NCBI GenBank assembly: GCA_947495695.1
Contig: CANLZP010000002.1
Span: 496,001-560,000 of the forward strand
Origin: an uncultured Erythrobacter sp.
Lineage (GTDB): Bacteria > Pseudomonadota > Alphaproteobacteria > Sphingomonadales > Sphingomonadaceae
Direction: 5' to 3'
Length of the DNA: 64,000 nucleotides
The first letter of the stretch is position 1. Each line of letters opens with the position of its first letter. The notes under the pieces are model-generated. The model was not told where the DNA came from. It searched no databases and was given only the letters and a program-made list of their open reading frames with translations. Shown one piece after another: positions 26,355 to 35,636 of this stretch. A program made the position numbers and the translations under genes.

Positions 26355-27433
26355 CCGTGGTTCAAGATAGGCCCGACGCAGCAGCTCAAATTGGCGGCCT
26401 GATCTTTGCCACCTTGCTGATCGATGCTGACGGAACAATTTGTGAGATCAATCACGCAGCGGAAAACATGCTGGGCGTCAGTGCCAAACGGTTGCTGAAC
26501 AGGCCTATTGCAGAGGCATTGGCGTTCACGAGTGACAGGGTGAAGGGTAAGTTGGCGGTTGACGATGCCGCGTTGGTCGCCCGCGACGTTGGACTGCTGG
26601 TTGCGGGAAAAGAAATCAACATCAACATGACGGTGTCACCGCTCACCAGCCATCCAGGGTGGCGGGTCATAACCATGTCAGACGCAGGGCGTGATGACAC
26701 TTCGAACCAAGATGATGATGGCTCAATCACTTTAGGTGCTCCGGCAATTCTGGCGCATGAGATCAAGAACCCTTTGGCTGCGATCAGAGGGGCAGGGCAG
26801 TTGGTCGCGCGCAAGCTTCAGCCGAAGGATCGCTCGCTTGCCAAGATGATCACTGATGAAGTTGACCGCATTGCACGGCTAATTGATCGAATGCAGCAAT
26901 TGGGCAGCAGCACGCCCGATCCAGTGACACCATGCAATCTGCATGCTGCAATTCAGGCAGCCATTCGAACCGTACGTGCGGCGAGCGAAGATCACATAGA
27001 AATCGTCGAGGAGTTTGATCCTTCACTGCCGAACGTATTGGCTGGTAGCGACGCGTTGGAGCAGGTGTTGATCAATCTGATCTCAAACGCGCGCGACGCA
27101 GCCTTGTCTGGGTCGGATAATCCATGCGTAACGGTAAGAACGCGGTTTGTGGGCGGGCTAGCGTTCAGCGCTATCAACCTTGGGCGTAAGGTTCGCCTGC
27201 CCATAGAGATCACCGTTAGCGACAATGGCACCGGGATCGATCCAAAATTGCGGGATCATGTATTCGAACCATTCGTAACCTCAAAAAAGTCGGGGCAAGG
27301 CTTGGGATTGGCATTAGTGCGCAAATTGATGCGCGAGATGGGCGGCAGGATCAGCCACGATCGTGATGACGCACGAGGAACAACCAACTTCCGGATTAAC
27401 CTGCCGCTAGCTCCTGAAAGTGACGAACAATGA
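26351..27433 (+). CDS. ntrB: Nitrogen regulation sensor kinase NtrB
   Basis: A 360-residue cytoplasmic histidine kinase that phosphorylates and dephosphorylates NtrC according to PII status. A PAS domain covers about residues 15-110. The phospho-acceptor is His136 in [15 protein letters not shown]. The ATP-binding core has [18 protein letters not shown] and GQGLGLALV. The start appears to be TTG at 26351, sharing TTGA with the dusB stop; a GTG at 26357 is an alternative. The end shares ATGA with ntrC. Confidence 0.93.
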   Translation: MTVVQDRPDAAAQIGGLIFATLLIDADGTICEINHAAENMLGVSAKRLLNRPIAEALAFTSDRVKGKLAVDDAALVARDVGLLVAGKEININMTVSPLTSHPGWRVITMSDAGRDDTSNQDDDGSITLGAPAILAHEIKNPLAAIRGAGQLVARKLQPKDRSLAKMITDEVDRIARLIDRMQQLGSSTPDPVTPCNLHAAIQAAIRTVRAASEDHIEIVEEFDPSLPNVLAGSDALEQVLINLISNARDAALSGSDNPCVTVRTRFVGGLAFSAINLGRKVRLPIEITVSDNGTGIDPKLRDHVFEPFVTSKKSGQGLGLALVRKLMREMGGRISHDRDDARGTTNFRINLPLAPESDEQ

Positions 27434-28842
27434 GCGCAAAGATACTGCTGATTGAAGATGACGCGGCCATCGCAACGGTCATCACAGCCGCGTTGGAGGA
27501 TGAAGGCTATGTGGTGCATCACTCTGATAGCATCGCTGGGCGAAACCGCTTGTTGGCTGAACATGCCTATGCCGTAATGTTGACGGACGTGATGCTGGTT
27601 GATGGAGACGGCATCAAATCTTTGGGTGACGTGAAATCAGTTGCTCCCGATATGCCGCTGATCATCCTCTCGGCACAAAATACGCTGGATACGGCTGTCC
27701 GGGCGAGCGAGACGAAAGCGTTTGAGTATTTCCCCAAGCCATTTGACTTGGACGAATTGGTGCGCGCTGTTGGACAGGCCGTCGGCCAAAATTCCAGCAT
27801 CGACAATTCGCCAGAACTGGAAGGCGACGGCATGCCTTTGGTCGGGCGCAGCCCCGCCATGCAGCATGTCTATCGCATGATCACGCGGGTCCTCCGTAAC
27901 GACTTGACCGTTCTTGTGACGGGAGAATCCGGCACGGGCAAGGAACTGGTGGCAGAGGCCATCCACCAGCTTGGCTCGCGCAAGTCCGGGCCCTTGGTGG
28001 CTGTCAACGCGGCAGCCATTCCTGGAGATCTGATTGAGAGTGAATTGTTCGGCCATGAGAAGGGCGCATTCACTGGTGCGATCGGTCAGGCCATCGGTAA
28101 ATTTGAACAAGCCAATGGCGGCACGCTGTTTCTGGACGAGATTGGTGACATGCCAGCAGAGGCACAAACGCGCCTACTGCGCGCTTTGCAATCTGGCCGG
28201 ATTCGCAGAGTGGGTGGTCGACAGGAAATCGCGGTTGATGTCCGCATTATCGCGGCTACCAATCGAGACCTTGGACCGATGATAGAGGCGGGGACATTCC
28301 GTGAGGATTTGTTCTACCGGCTCAATGTCGTTCCAATAGAATTGCCGCCCTTGCGAGACCGAGCCCAAGACGTCGAAGTTTTAACCAAGCATTTCCTGGC
28401 CGAGGCGGCCGAGGAAGGTTTACCACGCCGGGCGATAACTCATGAAGCAATTGCGGCCCTAGAAACCCGCACATGGCGCGGCAATGTACGCGAATTGCGC
28501 AATGTTGTTTACCGCCTCGCTTTGATGGCGCGCAAAGACCAAATCGAAGCCGGAGACTTGCAAGAAATTATCGGAGAAGAGAGCTCAAACGCAAGTCAGG
28601 CGGAGCAACTTGGATTTGGTTCCGCTCTTGACCATTGGTTTTCCAGCAATCAGCCCCAGTCCGGCGCGCTTTATCACACTGCATTGGCGGCGTTCGAGAA
28701 ACCCTTGTTCGAATACGCGCTGGAGCAAACCGGCGGCAATCAAGTTAGGGCTGCGCAATTGCTGGGCATCAATCGGAACACCTTGCGCAAGCGCTTGAAC
28801 GAGTTGTCGATCAACCCAGACCGCTTTGCGCGCACGTTTTGA
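27430..28842 (+). CDS. ntrC: Nitrogen regulation response regulator NtrC
   Basis: A 470-residue sigma-54 activator. The receiver domain is phosphorylated at Asp53 (LTDVML). The AAA+ domain has Walker A GESGTGKE at 165-172 and the sigma-54-contacting GAFTGA loop at 212-217. The Fis-type helix-turn-helix at the C-terminus reads NQVRAAQLLGINRNTLRKRL. All parts needed for sigma-54 activation are present, in contrast to NtrX downstream. Four-base overlap with ntrB. Confidence 0.95.
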   Translation: MSAKILLIEDDAAIATVITAALEDEGYVVHHSDSIAGRNRLLAEHAYAVMLTDVMLVDGDGIKSLGDVKSVAPDMPLIILSAQNTLDTAVRASETKAFEYFPKPFDLDELVRAVGQAVGQNSSIDNSPELEGDGMPLVGRSPAMQHVYRMITRVLRNDLTVLVTGESGTGKELVAEAIHQLGSRKSGPLVAVNAAAIPGDLIESELFGHEKGAFTGAIGQAIGKFEQANGGTLFLDEIGDMPAEAQTRLLRALQSGRIRRVGGRQEIAVDVRIIAATNRDLGPMIEAGTFREDLFYRLNVVPIELPPLRDRAQDVEVLTKHFLAEAAEEGLPRRAITHEAIAALETRTWRGNVRELRNVVYRLALMARKDQIEAGDLQEIIGEESSNASQAEQLGFGSALDHWFSSNQPQSGALYHTALAAFEKPLFEYALEQTGGNQVRAAQLLGINRNTLRKRLNELSINPDRFARTF

Positions 28843-28900
28843 CACAATTGTGGAGAAAAGACTTGCATGATTGCAACACTGGCGTTGTAATCCAGCAACG

Positions 28901-31135
28901 ATGAGTTCCTCTTTAGCCACAATAGACCGTAAGTCTCCACGATGGTGGCGCCGCTTTGTGGTGGCGACGCGGAAAGCAAATTTCTATCGCTGGTTAGAAA
29001 TCGCATCGGGCGTGGCATTTGTGTTGGCTGTGTGGAGCACATGGTTCGCATTCACCAATGCACCACCGGGCGGACAATTGTTGCCATCTGCACAAGTCGC
29101 TGTGTTGCTGATCAGCACGCTAATCCCGGCGATGACCTTACTGGTTCTGCTGGGTCGACGGTTGGCTTTGCGACGGGCCGCAGGCAGCACCGCCAGGCTG
29201 CATGTCAGGCTGGTTTTCTTTTTCTCTCTGGTTGCTGCTGTGCCAACGTTGTTGGTCGCTGCCTTTGCCGCCTTCTTGTTTCAATCGGGCGTAGATTTCT
29301 GGTTCTCGGATAATTCGCGCGGATTGATGCAGAACGCCAATGAATTGGCGCAAGGCTATTATGAAGAAAACCAGCGCAATGTCGGCGATGAAACCATTAC
29401 CATGGCCGGCGATGTCCGGTTTTATCTATCTGGTCTCGAAATCATTACCCCGAACGAGCTGGCGGAAGAAAATTTCGCAGAGTTTGTTACCTTCCAGATG
29501 CAAGGGCGCGAGTTGAATGAAACCGTCATCTTGCAGAAGATTGACGATGCAAACTTGCGTGTGGCCGCATCTTACGACCTGACCGAAGGCAATGACCCCA
29601 CCATGGTCGCCGGTCCGGCCCTGGCGTCGCTTGCCCAGGGGGAACCGGTTTACATCTCTGCCAATCCAACCCGGATCGAGGCGATCGCCCCGATTGATCT
29701 AGAGAGCGGATTGTTCCTGTATAACGCCCGAAACTCCGAGGCGAGATCGTTCCAGTCATGGGAACAGGCAAAGTCAATCTCATCAGCCTATGAAGTGCTG
29801 ATCCAGCGGGCCAGAGCCCTCCAACTCCGGTTCAACCTGGCTTTGTTTCTGGTCAGCCTTGGCCTCGTTGGAGTGTCTGTCTGGTTTGCCCTACGCTTCG
29901 CAGATCGCCAGGTGGAGCCGCTCACCGATCTGGTTGCCGCCGCTCGAAAAGTGGGGGCTGGCAACTTTGACTTGCGCGTTAAGGGACGCACCGGAGCGGA
30001 TGAAATCGGCTTGCTCAACCGCGCGTTCAACCGAATGACGGTGCAGTTGGAAAAGCAGACCGATGACCTGGTCAATGCGAACAGGCAGATCGATGATCGT
30101 CGCGCTTTTACCGAAGCCGTCTTGGAATCGGTGACAGCGGGCGTCGTTTCAGTCGACAAGGACGGCCAGATCTTGTTGATGAACAGTTCTGCTCAAGAGC
30201 TGCTTATTGGGCAGAGCGAGCCTTCCGCAATTGGCGCGAATTTGTCAGATTTGTCGCCGGAAATTGGTAGCCTGATCGAAGCGAACCAAAGCAGCGGCAT
30301 CGTGACCCAATCCAAGGCGCAGGAATTGCTGACACTGGCGGTGAAGCTGGCTCCGGCAAGGGGCGGGCATGTGATTACCTTTGAGGACATCACTCGCCAG
30401 CTGCTCCATCAACGCCAAGCAGCGTGGTCCGACGTTGCCCGGCGAATTGCGCATGAGATCAAGAACCCGCTCACCCCAATTCAACTCGCGACGGAGCGAC
30501 TTAAGCGGCGCTATCGCAAGCAGATCGAGAGCGATGGTGAATTGTTTGACGAGCTGACCAATACCATCGTTCGGCAAGTCGGTGGACTGCGTCAGATGGT
30601 CGACGAATTCTCATCCTTTGCGCGCCTGCCCAAACCCAATTTCCGCTCGGAGGATGGCGCTGATTTGGTTAAGCAGGCCCTGTTCCTGCAAGAGGTTGCC
30701 CATCCACAAATCGATTTCTCATTATCGATAGATGCGCCCGATGGATGCGAATTGAGATGTGACAAGCACCAATTGGGTCAGGCGATGACCAATGTTCTCA
30801 AAAATGCGATCGAAGCGGTTGAGAGCAAGTCTATGGGTGCAGAGCCGGACTATCGGGGCAAGATTGCTGTGAAGATGGTAGCTGATGACGAGATGCTCAC
30901 CATCTCTGTCGAAGATAATGGCATCGGATTGCCGCAAGAACGCGAGCGGATCGCCGAACCCTATATGACCACCCGCGACAAAGGAACCGGCTTGGGGCTC
31001 GCGATTGTAAACAAGATCGTCGACGAACATGGCGGCGATATGAGCTTTTCTGCGGGTGAAACCGCTGGCACGCGCGTCATCCTTCGTTTCGCAAGACACC
31101 CCGTTGAAAAACAAGACGATAAGGCGGTTTCGTAA
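28901..31135 (+). CDS. ntrY: Nitrogen/redox sensor kinase NtrY
   Basis: A 744-residue membrane histidine kinase. Three hydrophobic segments occur in the first 120 residues, then a periplasmic sensor region, a further membrane helix (LFLVSLGLVGVSVWFALRF, near residue 310), a HAMP domain, a PAS domain (LESVTAGVVSVDKDGQILLMN), and the kinase core with [19 protein letters not shown]. In Brucella and Rhodobacter NtrY senses redox or oxygen. The ATG at 28901 is preferred; a TTG ten codons upstream is possible. Confidence 0.93.
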   Translation: MSSSLATIDRKSPRWWRRFVVATRKANFYRWLEIASGVAFVLAVWSTWFAFTNAPPGGQLLPSAQVAVLLISTLIPAMTLLVLLGRRLALRRAAGSTARLHVRLVFFFSLVAAVPTLLVAAFAAFLFQSGVDFWFSDNSRGLMQNANELAQGYYEENQRNVGDETITMAGDVRFYLSGLEIITPNELAEENFAEFVTFQMQGRELNETVILQKIDDANLRVAASYDLTEGNDPTMVAGPALASLAQGEPVYISANPTRIEAIAPIDLESGLFLYNARNSEARSFQSWEQAKSISSAYEVLIQRARALQLRFNLALFLVSLGLVGVSVWFALRFADRQVEPLTDLVAAARKVGAGNFDLRVKGRTGADEIGLLNRAFNRMTVQLEKQTDDLVNANRQIDDRRAFTEAVLESVTAGVVSVDKDGQILLMNSSAQELLIGQSEPSAIGANLSDLSPEIGSLIEANQSSGIVTQSKAQELLTLAVKLAPARGGHVITFEDITRQLLHQRQAAWSDVARRIAHEIKNPLTPIQLATERLKRRYRKQIESDGELFDELTNTIVRQVGGLRQMVDEFSSFARLPKPNFRSEDGADLVKQALFLQEVAHPQIDFSLSIDAPDGCELRCDKHQLGQAMTNVLKNAIEAVESKSMGAEPDYRGKIAVKMVADDEMLTISVEDNGIGLPQERERIAEPYMTTRDKGTGLGLAIVNKIVDEHGGDMSFSAGETAGTRVILRFARHPVEKQDDKAVS

Positions 31136-31196
31136 TGGTCCTGCTGCGCACTTTTACGTCCCCCTCGAATTCCCCCAATGTTAGGATAGACCTGTA

Positions 31197-32585
31197 ATGG
31201 CTCTGGATATTTTGATCGTCGATGATGAGCGCGATATTCGCGACTTGGTCGCAGGCGTTTTGAGCGATGAGGGCTATGAATGCCGCACGGCCGCCAACAG
31301 CACCGATGCTCTTTGCGCAATAGACGAGCGGCGGCCCAGCCTGGTGTTGCTGGATGTCTGGCTGCACGGCAGCGAGATGGACGGGCTGGAAGTTCTTGAC
31401 GCGATCAAGGCGCGCGAACCGGAATTGCCAGTGATTATATTCTCCGGACACGGGAATATCGACACAGCCGTTTCCGCAGTTAGCCGCGGCGCGATGGACT
31501 TTATTGAAAAGCCATTCGAGGCCGAACGGTTGATGTTGCTGGTTGAACGGGCAACGGAAACCGAACGGCTCCGGCGTGAAAATACACAGTTGCGGGAAGA
31601 TTTCTCCAAAGGAGAGGAATTCACAGGCAACTCGACCCATATCAACAATGTCCGTGCAACTCTGAAACGTGTCGCCAACACCGGCAGCCGTGTGTTAATC
31701 TCTGGTCCAGCAGGTGCGGGCAAGGAAGTGGCCTCCCGCTTGCTTCACAGTTGGAGCCAGCGCTCGGACAATGCCTTTGTCATTGTAAATTCTGCGCGGA
31801 TTACATCAGACCGGTTCGAACAAGAATTGTTCGGCGAAGAAAGTGATGGCAAGCTGGTGCGGCCAGGCTTGCTGGAATTGGCCGATGGCGGGACGCTTTA
31901 TCTGGACGAAGTGGCTGACATGCCGCTTTCAACCCAAGCACGCATCCTTCGCGTTCTGACCGACCAAAGTTTCGTCAGGGTAGGAGGCACTCGCCAAATT
32001 GGCGTGGATGTCCGGGTGGTTTCGTCGACATCGCGCGATCTAACGGTAGAAATTGAGGAGAAGCGCTTCAGAGAAGACCTGTTCTATCGTTTGAACGTTG
32101 TGCCGGTTTCCATCCCTTCGCTTGCCGAAAGGCGAGACGACATTCCGGCTTTGATGGAGCACTTTTTTACCCGATACTCCAGCGAACAGGGCATCCCTGC
32201 GCCGTCCATTTCCGATGAGGCTATGGCGGCTCTCCAAGCCTATGATTGGCCCGGTAACGTGCGCCAATTGCGCAATGTGGTTGAGCGGACGATCATCATG
32301 ACCCCGCGCGAGAAGTTGGGCATGGTCGAGGCCGATATGCTGCCCACTGAGATTTCGGGCGGTAAGATGGAAACGAGCGACACTGGCTTTGCGTCAATGA
32401 TGGGAGCCCCTCTGCGCGAAGCAAGGGAAAGTTTTGAACGCGAATACCTCAGTATTCAGATCCGGCGCTTCTCAGGCAATATCTCGAAAACAGCGACTTT
32501 TATCGGCATGGAACGCTCTGCCTTGCACCGTAAGTTGAAACTATTGGGTATGGCCGATCGCAAGGAAAATGACCGCAAGACCTAA
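31197..32585 (+). CDS. ntrX: Response regulator NtrX
   Basis: A 462-residue regulator with receiver domain (Asp53 in LLDVWL), an AAA+ domain and a C-terminal Fis-type helix-turn-helix (GNISKTATFIGMERSALHRKL). Walker A is the variant GPAGAGKE (170-177). The GAFTGA loop needed to contact sigma-54 is absent: that position (about 211-225) reads LFGEESDGKLVRPG. Thus it probably regulates sigma-70-type promoters or represses, as reported for other alphaproteobacterial NtrX. A leader of 61 bases separates it from ntrY. Confidence 0.94.
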   Translation: MALDILIVDDERDIRDLVAGVLSDEGYECRTAANSTDALCAIDERRPSLVLLDVWLHGSEMDGLEVLDAIKAREPELPVIIFSGHGNIDTAVSAVSRGAMDFIEKPFEAERLMLLVERATETERLRRENTQLREDFSKGEEFTGNSTHINNVRATLKRVANTGSRVLISGPAGAGKEVASRLLHSWSQRSDNAFVIVNSARITSDRFEQELFGEESDGKLVRPGLLELADGGTLYLDEVADMPLSTQARILRVLTDQSFVRVGGTRQIGVDVRVVSSTSRDLTVEIEEKRFREDLFYRLNVVPVSIPSLAERRDDIPALMEHFFTRYSSEQGIPAPSISDEAMAALQAYDWPGNVRQLRNVVERTIIMTPREKLGMVEADMLPTEISGGKMETSDTGFASMMGAPLREARESFEREYLSIQIRRFSGNISKTATFIGMERSALHRKLKLLGMADRKENDRKT

Positions 32586-32746
32586 GAGTTTCAGTGCCGC
32601 AACAAAATCTGTGTTGAACAAACAGAAAATATTGCTTTGCTTGAGCCAGCTTTTGGGGCCATTAGAGTGCCAGTTACACGGAAACTTGTGAATTCAAGTG
32701 ACCAGATTGCGGATCGCAAAAGCGGCCGCCAATAAAAAAGGAATAT

Positions 32747-33292
32747 ATGATGACCGAAGGTAGGACCCTTTCTGCGCGTCCCAAACCAGCTGCACCGGCA
32801 AAGCCAGCCAACGATGGCAAGCATGTCAATTTGCAGGACGCCTTTCTCAATTTTCTTCGCAAGAGCAAAACTCCCGTGACCATGTTCTTGGTCAAAGGCG
32901 TGAAACTGCAGGGTATTGTGACGTGGTTCGATAATTTTTCGATCCTGCTCCGCCGCGATGGTCAATCACAACTTGTTTATAAGCATGCGATCTCGACCAT
33001 CATGCCGGGCCATCCAGTTGATGCCGAGCAATTCTCGAGCCAGCAGGGCAATAAGAAGCAGCGCCTGTTGCAAGACGTATTCCTGTCCCGCGTTAGCGAA
33101 TCCAATGTCGACGTGACGATGTTCTTGGTCAACGGCGTGATGCTGCAAGGCCGCATCGCTGCGTATGACCTGTTTTGCATGTTGTTAGAGCGTGATGGCT
33201 TTGTGCAATTGGCCTATAAGCATGCGGTCTCCACCATTCAGCCAGCCACTCCGGTCGATTTGACCGATGACTGGGAAAGTGAAATCGACTGA
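32747..33292 (+). CDS. hfq: Hfq RNA chaperone with two tandem Sm domains
   Basis: A 181-residue protein, about twice the usual Hfq length, holding two Hfq Sm domains at about 27-88 and 107-168 with a short linker. Each has Sm1 (VTMFLVxGVxLQG) and Sm2 (YKHA[IV]STI). Proximal-face residues are kept in both halves (Gln30/Gln109, YKH at 78-80 and 157-159). The rim Arg pair of E. coli Hfq is Arg38-Lys39 in the first half but Ser117-Glu118 in the second, and distal-face Lys31 becomes Lys53 and Met132. Three chains would make a pseudo-hexamer. ATG codons at 32747 and 32750 are both possible; AAGGA spacing favours the second. Confidence 0.93.
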   Translation: MMTEGRTLSARPKPAAPAKPANDGKHVNLQDAFLNFLRKSKTPVTMFLVKGVKLQGIVTWFDNFSILLRRDGQSQLVYKHAISTIMPGHPVDAEQFSSQQGNKKQRLLQDVFLSRVSESNVDVTMFLVNGVMLQGRIAAYDLFCMLLERDGFVQLAYKHAVSTIQPATPVDLTDDWESEID

Positions 33293-33342
33293 GCTTCGAT
33301 GATGACCTGCTGGGTGAAGTAACGCGCGGCGCGCGAGCATTA

Positions 33343-34629
33343 GTGCTGTGCCCAGATATCAATCGCCAGAAATACGATCTGGACGCGACTGAGCGTCTGG
33401 AAGAGGCTTGCGGTTTGGCTCTGGCTATTGGTGTGGTGATTGCCGACGCGAGCATTATTCCCGTGCGCGATGTGCGCCCCAACACGCTGTTTGGTTCGGG
33501 GCAAGTGGACAATATTGCGGCTGCCTGCGCGCTTCACGAAGCCGAATTGGTCATCGTGGACGGCGCACTTAGCCCGATCCAGCAGCGCAATCTGGAAGAC
33601 AGGCTGAAACATAAGGTTATCGATCGAACGGGATTGATCCTTGAGATTTTTGGCGAGCGCGCAGCAACCGCTGAAGGGCGCTTACAAGTTGAATTGGCGC
33701 ATCTGGATTACCAGCAAAGCCGTCTAGTCCGCAGCTGGACTCACCTGGAAAGACAGCGCGGCGGCTTTGGCTTCTTGGGCGGCCCAGGTGAGACCCAGAT
33801 CGAGGCTGACCGACGGATGATCCGCCAACGGATGGGTCGCCTGCGCCGAGAATTGGAACAGGTAAGACGGACACGTTCACTCCATCGGCAACGGCGGGGA
33901 AGGGCGCCTTGGCCCATTATTGCGCTGGTCGGGTATACAAACGCCGGAAAATCGACACTGTTCAACCATTTGACCGGTGCAGAAGTGATGGCGGAGGATC
34001 TGCTGTTTGCAACTCTCGACCCAACAATGCGCGCAATTGGCCTGCCCGGTGTTGAAAAAGCTATCCTATCCGACACGGTCGGCTTTATCTCCGACTTGCC
34101 AACCCAATTGGTGGCCGCATTCCGTGCCACTTTGGAAGAAGTGACAGCGGCCGATATCATCCTGCATGTGCGCGATATGGCCAATTCGGCCAATGCTGCC
34201 CAGAAAAGCCAGGTGCTGGAGGTCTTGGCCGATCTGGAACTGGTAGATCGAGATAGTGGTGACAGCGAAATCCCGATTTTGGAGGTCTGGAACAAGGTTG
34301 ACCTGCTGAGCCCTGAGGATGCCGAGGAACTTGCGTCTCAGGCAGCTAATCGCGATGATTCAATGGTCATCTCGGCAATATCCGGCGCAGGCATCGACGC
34401 TCTCATGCAAAAGATCGGTGCTATGCTCACCAGCAAAGCACAAGAAGTCAGCGTCACATTGCCAACAAGCGATGGAAAACGGATCGCCTGGCTGCACGCG
34501 CATGGCGATGTATTGGAAAAAGTAGATGCGGGGGAAGGGGAGCAGGGCCCCCAAATAGCGTTGAAAGTACGCCTCAACCCAAAGGAACTGGGCCAGTACG
34601 AAACGCTCCAGAGCGGATCTGAGATTTAG
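33343..34629 (+). CDS. hflX: Ribosome-associated GTPase HflX
   Basis: A 428-residue (from GTG) GTPase that splits stalled or hibernating ribosomes. It has the N-terminal HflX domain (PNTLFGSGQVDNIAA, ERQRGGFGFLGGPGETQIEADRR) and the G domain (G1 GYTNAGKSTLFN, G3 SDTVGFI, G4 NKVDLL). The reading frame is open upstream to 33283 and codes for DDDLLGEVTRGARAL, which looks like authentic HflX N-terminus. Translation may therefore begin at CTG 33289, overlapping the hfq stop as CTGA. It follows hfq as in many proteobacteria and converges on mazG. Confidence 0.93.
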   Translation: MLCPDINRQKYDLDATERLEEACGLALAIGVVIADASIIPVRDVRPNTLFGSGQVDNIAAACALHEAELVIVDGALSPIQQRNLEDRLKHKVIDRTGLILEIFGERAATAEGRLQVELAHLDYQQSRLVRSWTHLERQRGGFGFLGGPGETQIEADRRMIRQRMGRLRRELEQVRRTRSLHRQRRGRAPWPIIALVGYTNAGKSTLFNHLTGAEVMAEDLLFATLDPTMRAIGLPGVEKAILSDTVGFISDLPTQLVAAFRATLEEVTAADIILHVRDMANSANAAQKSQVLEVLADLELVDRDSGDSEIPILEVWNKVDLLSPEDAEELASQAANRDDSMVISAISGAGIDALMQKIGAMLTSKAQEVSVTLPTSDGKRIAWLHAHGDVLEKVDAGEGEQGPQIALKVRLNPKELGQYETLQSGSEI

Positions 34630-34632
34630 GCT

Positions 34633-35388
34633 CTATCCTTCGGTTTTCTTTACCTTTTGCCACAATTCTTCTTGGTCATCGAGCGACATTCCATCGATCG
34701 AGCCACCGGCCATTGCCTCCATTTTCTGGAAACGCGCCTCAAACTTGCCGTTTGATGCCTTTAGGGCTTGCTCTGGGTCAACGCCGTAGCGGCGCAGAAT
34801 GTTGACGACGACAAACAACACATCACCGGCCTCCATAAGGCGTTCGTCATTGGTCTTGGCCTGAGCAAGTTCTTCAAATTCCTCGCATAACTTGCCCATT
34901 GGGCCTTCAAGATCGGGCCATTCAAAGCCGACACGGGCCGCTCGTTTTTGCAATTTGCTTGAGCGCGCCAAAGCTGGAAGCGCCTTCGCGACACCGTCTA
35001 AGGCGCTGATCGCTCCTTTATCGGTCCGTTCTTTCTCCTTCAGGGCTTCCCAGCGTCCTTCGTCCATCGCGCCGTGTTCATTTCCGAAAATGTGCGGGTG
35101 GCGGGCTTCCATCTTGTCAGAGATGGCGTTGGCAACATCTGCGTAACGAAAATGGCCCGCTTCTTCGGCCATGCGGGAATGGAAGACGACCTGGAACAGA
35201 AGATCACCAAGTTCTTCTTTCAGATCCTGCATGTCGTGACGCTCGATCGCATCAGAAACTTCGTACGCTTCTTCAATGGTATAGGGAGCGATGCTGGCGA
35301 AGTTTTGGGCCAGATCCCATTCGCAGCCATTATCCTTGTCGCGCAAGGTCGCCATAATGGTGAGAAGGCGAGAAGTTGGATCGCTCAT
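34633..35388 (-). CDS. mazG: Nucleoside triphosphate pyrophosphohydrolase MazG
   Basis: A 251-residue house-cleaning enzyme that hydrolyses NTPs to NMP and diphosphate. Two MazG helical domains are present. The first carries the metal-binding EExYEVxDAIE motif (TIEEAYEVSDAIERHD) and KEELGDLLFQVVFH; the second has CEEFEELAQA and EAGDVLFVVVNILR. Length fits two-domain bacterial MazG. It converges on hflX with a 3-base gap. Confidence 0.95.
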   Translation of the reverse strand: MSDPTSRLLTIMATLRDKDNGCEWDLAQNFASIAPYTIEEAYEVSDAIERHDMQDLKEELGDLLFQVVFHSRMAEEAGHFRYADVANAISDKMEARHPHIFGNEHGAMDEGRWEALKEKERTDKGAISALDGVAKALPALARSSKLQKRAARVGFEWPDLEGPMGKLCEEFEELAQAKTNDERLMEAGDVLFVVVNILRRYGVDPEQALKASNGKFEARFQKMEAMAGGSIDGMSLDDQEELWQKVKKTEG

Positions 35389-35409
35389 ATTGGCCTTAAT
35401 GCAAGAATG

Positions 35410-35423
35410 ATAATATATATTAT
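35410..35423. promoter_or_regulatory. AT-only palindrome upstream of mazG
   Basis: ATAATATATATTAT is a perfect 14-base palindrome about 20 bases upstream of the mazG ATG, in an otherwise GC-rich region. It could hold the -10 region of a mazG promoter, but no -35 partner is convincing. Confidence 0.3.
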
Positions 35424-35462
35424 GTTAAATGACACTGCACTGTGTTTTAGTAGGTTTGGGGC

Positions 35463-35636
35463 CTAACCCCCTCTCACCAAATCAAAAATAACAAACAACC
35501 CGACGAATATAGCAATCCATGTCAGCGCCAACTTCAAACTCTTGCTCCAATCGAGCTTGTACGATGCCAACGCACCGCCACACAAGATCAACCATCCCAG
35601 CAAAGCAATGATCTGCACCACCGAATGTTCGTTCAC
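35463..35636 (-). CDS. 57-residue membrane protein
   Basis: A small gene with a GTG start sharing GTGA with the stop of the PhnP-like hydrolase gene. The product begins MNEHSVVQIIALLGW and has two hydrophobic helices, about residues 7-24 and 35-52 (LKLALTWIAIFVGLFVIFDL), with a short polar turn (SYKLDWSKS) between. The tight overlap with the preceding gene, the clean two-helix pattern and the end at 35463 without intervening stops argue for a real gene. Function is unknown; small two-helix proteins at this position seem familiar from related genomes, but that is from memory only. Confidence 0.65.
   Translation of the reverse strand: MNEHSVVQIIALLGWLILCGGALASYKLDWSKSLKLALTWIAIFVGLFVIFDLVRGG

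Noticed and set aside
32586..32746. Small RNA or riboswitch in the ntrX-hfq gap
   Set aside because: Only a 5-bp hairpin (ACTTG/CAAGT around TGAATT) is visible; no known RNA motif is recognisable.
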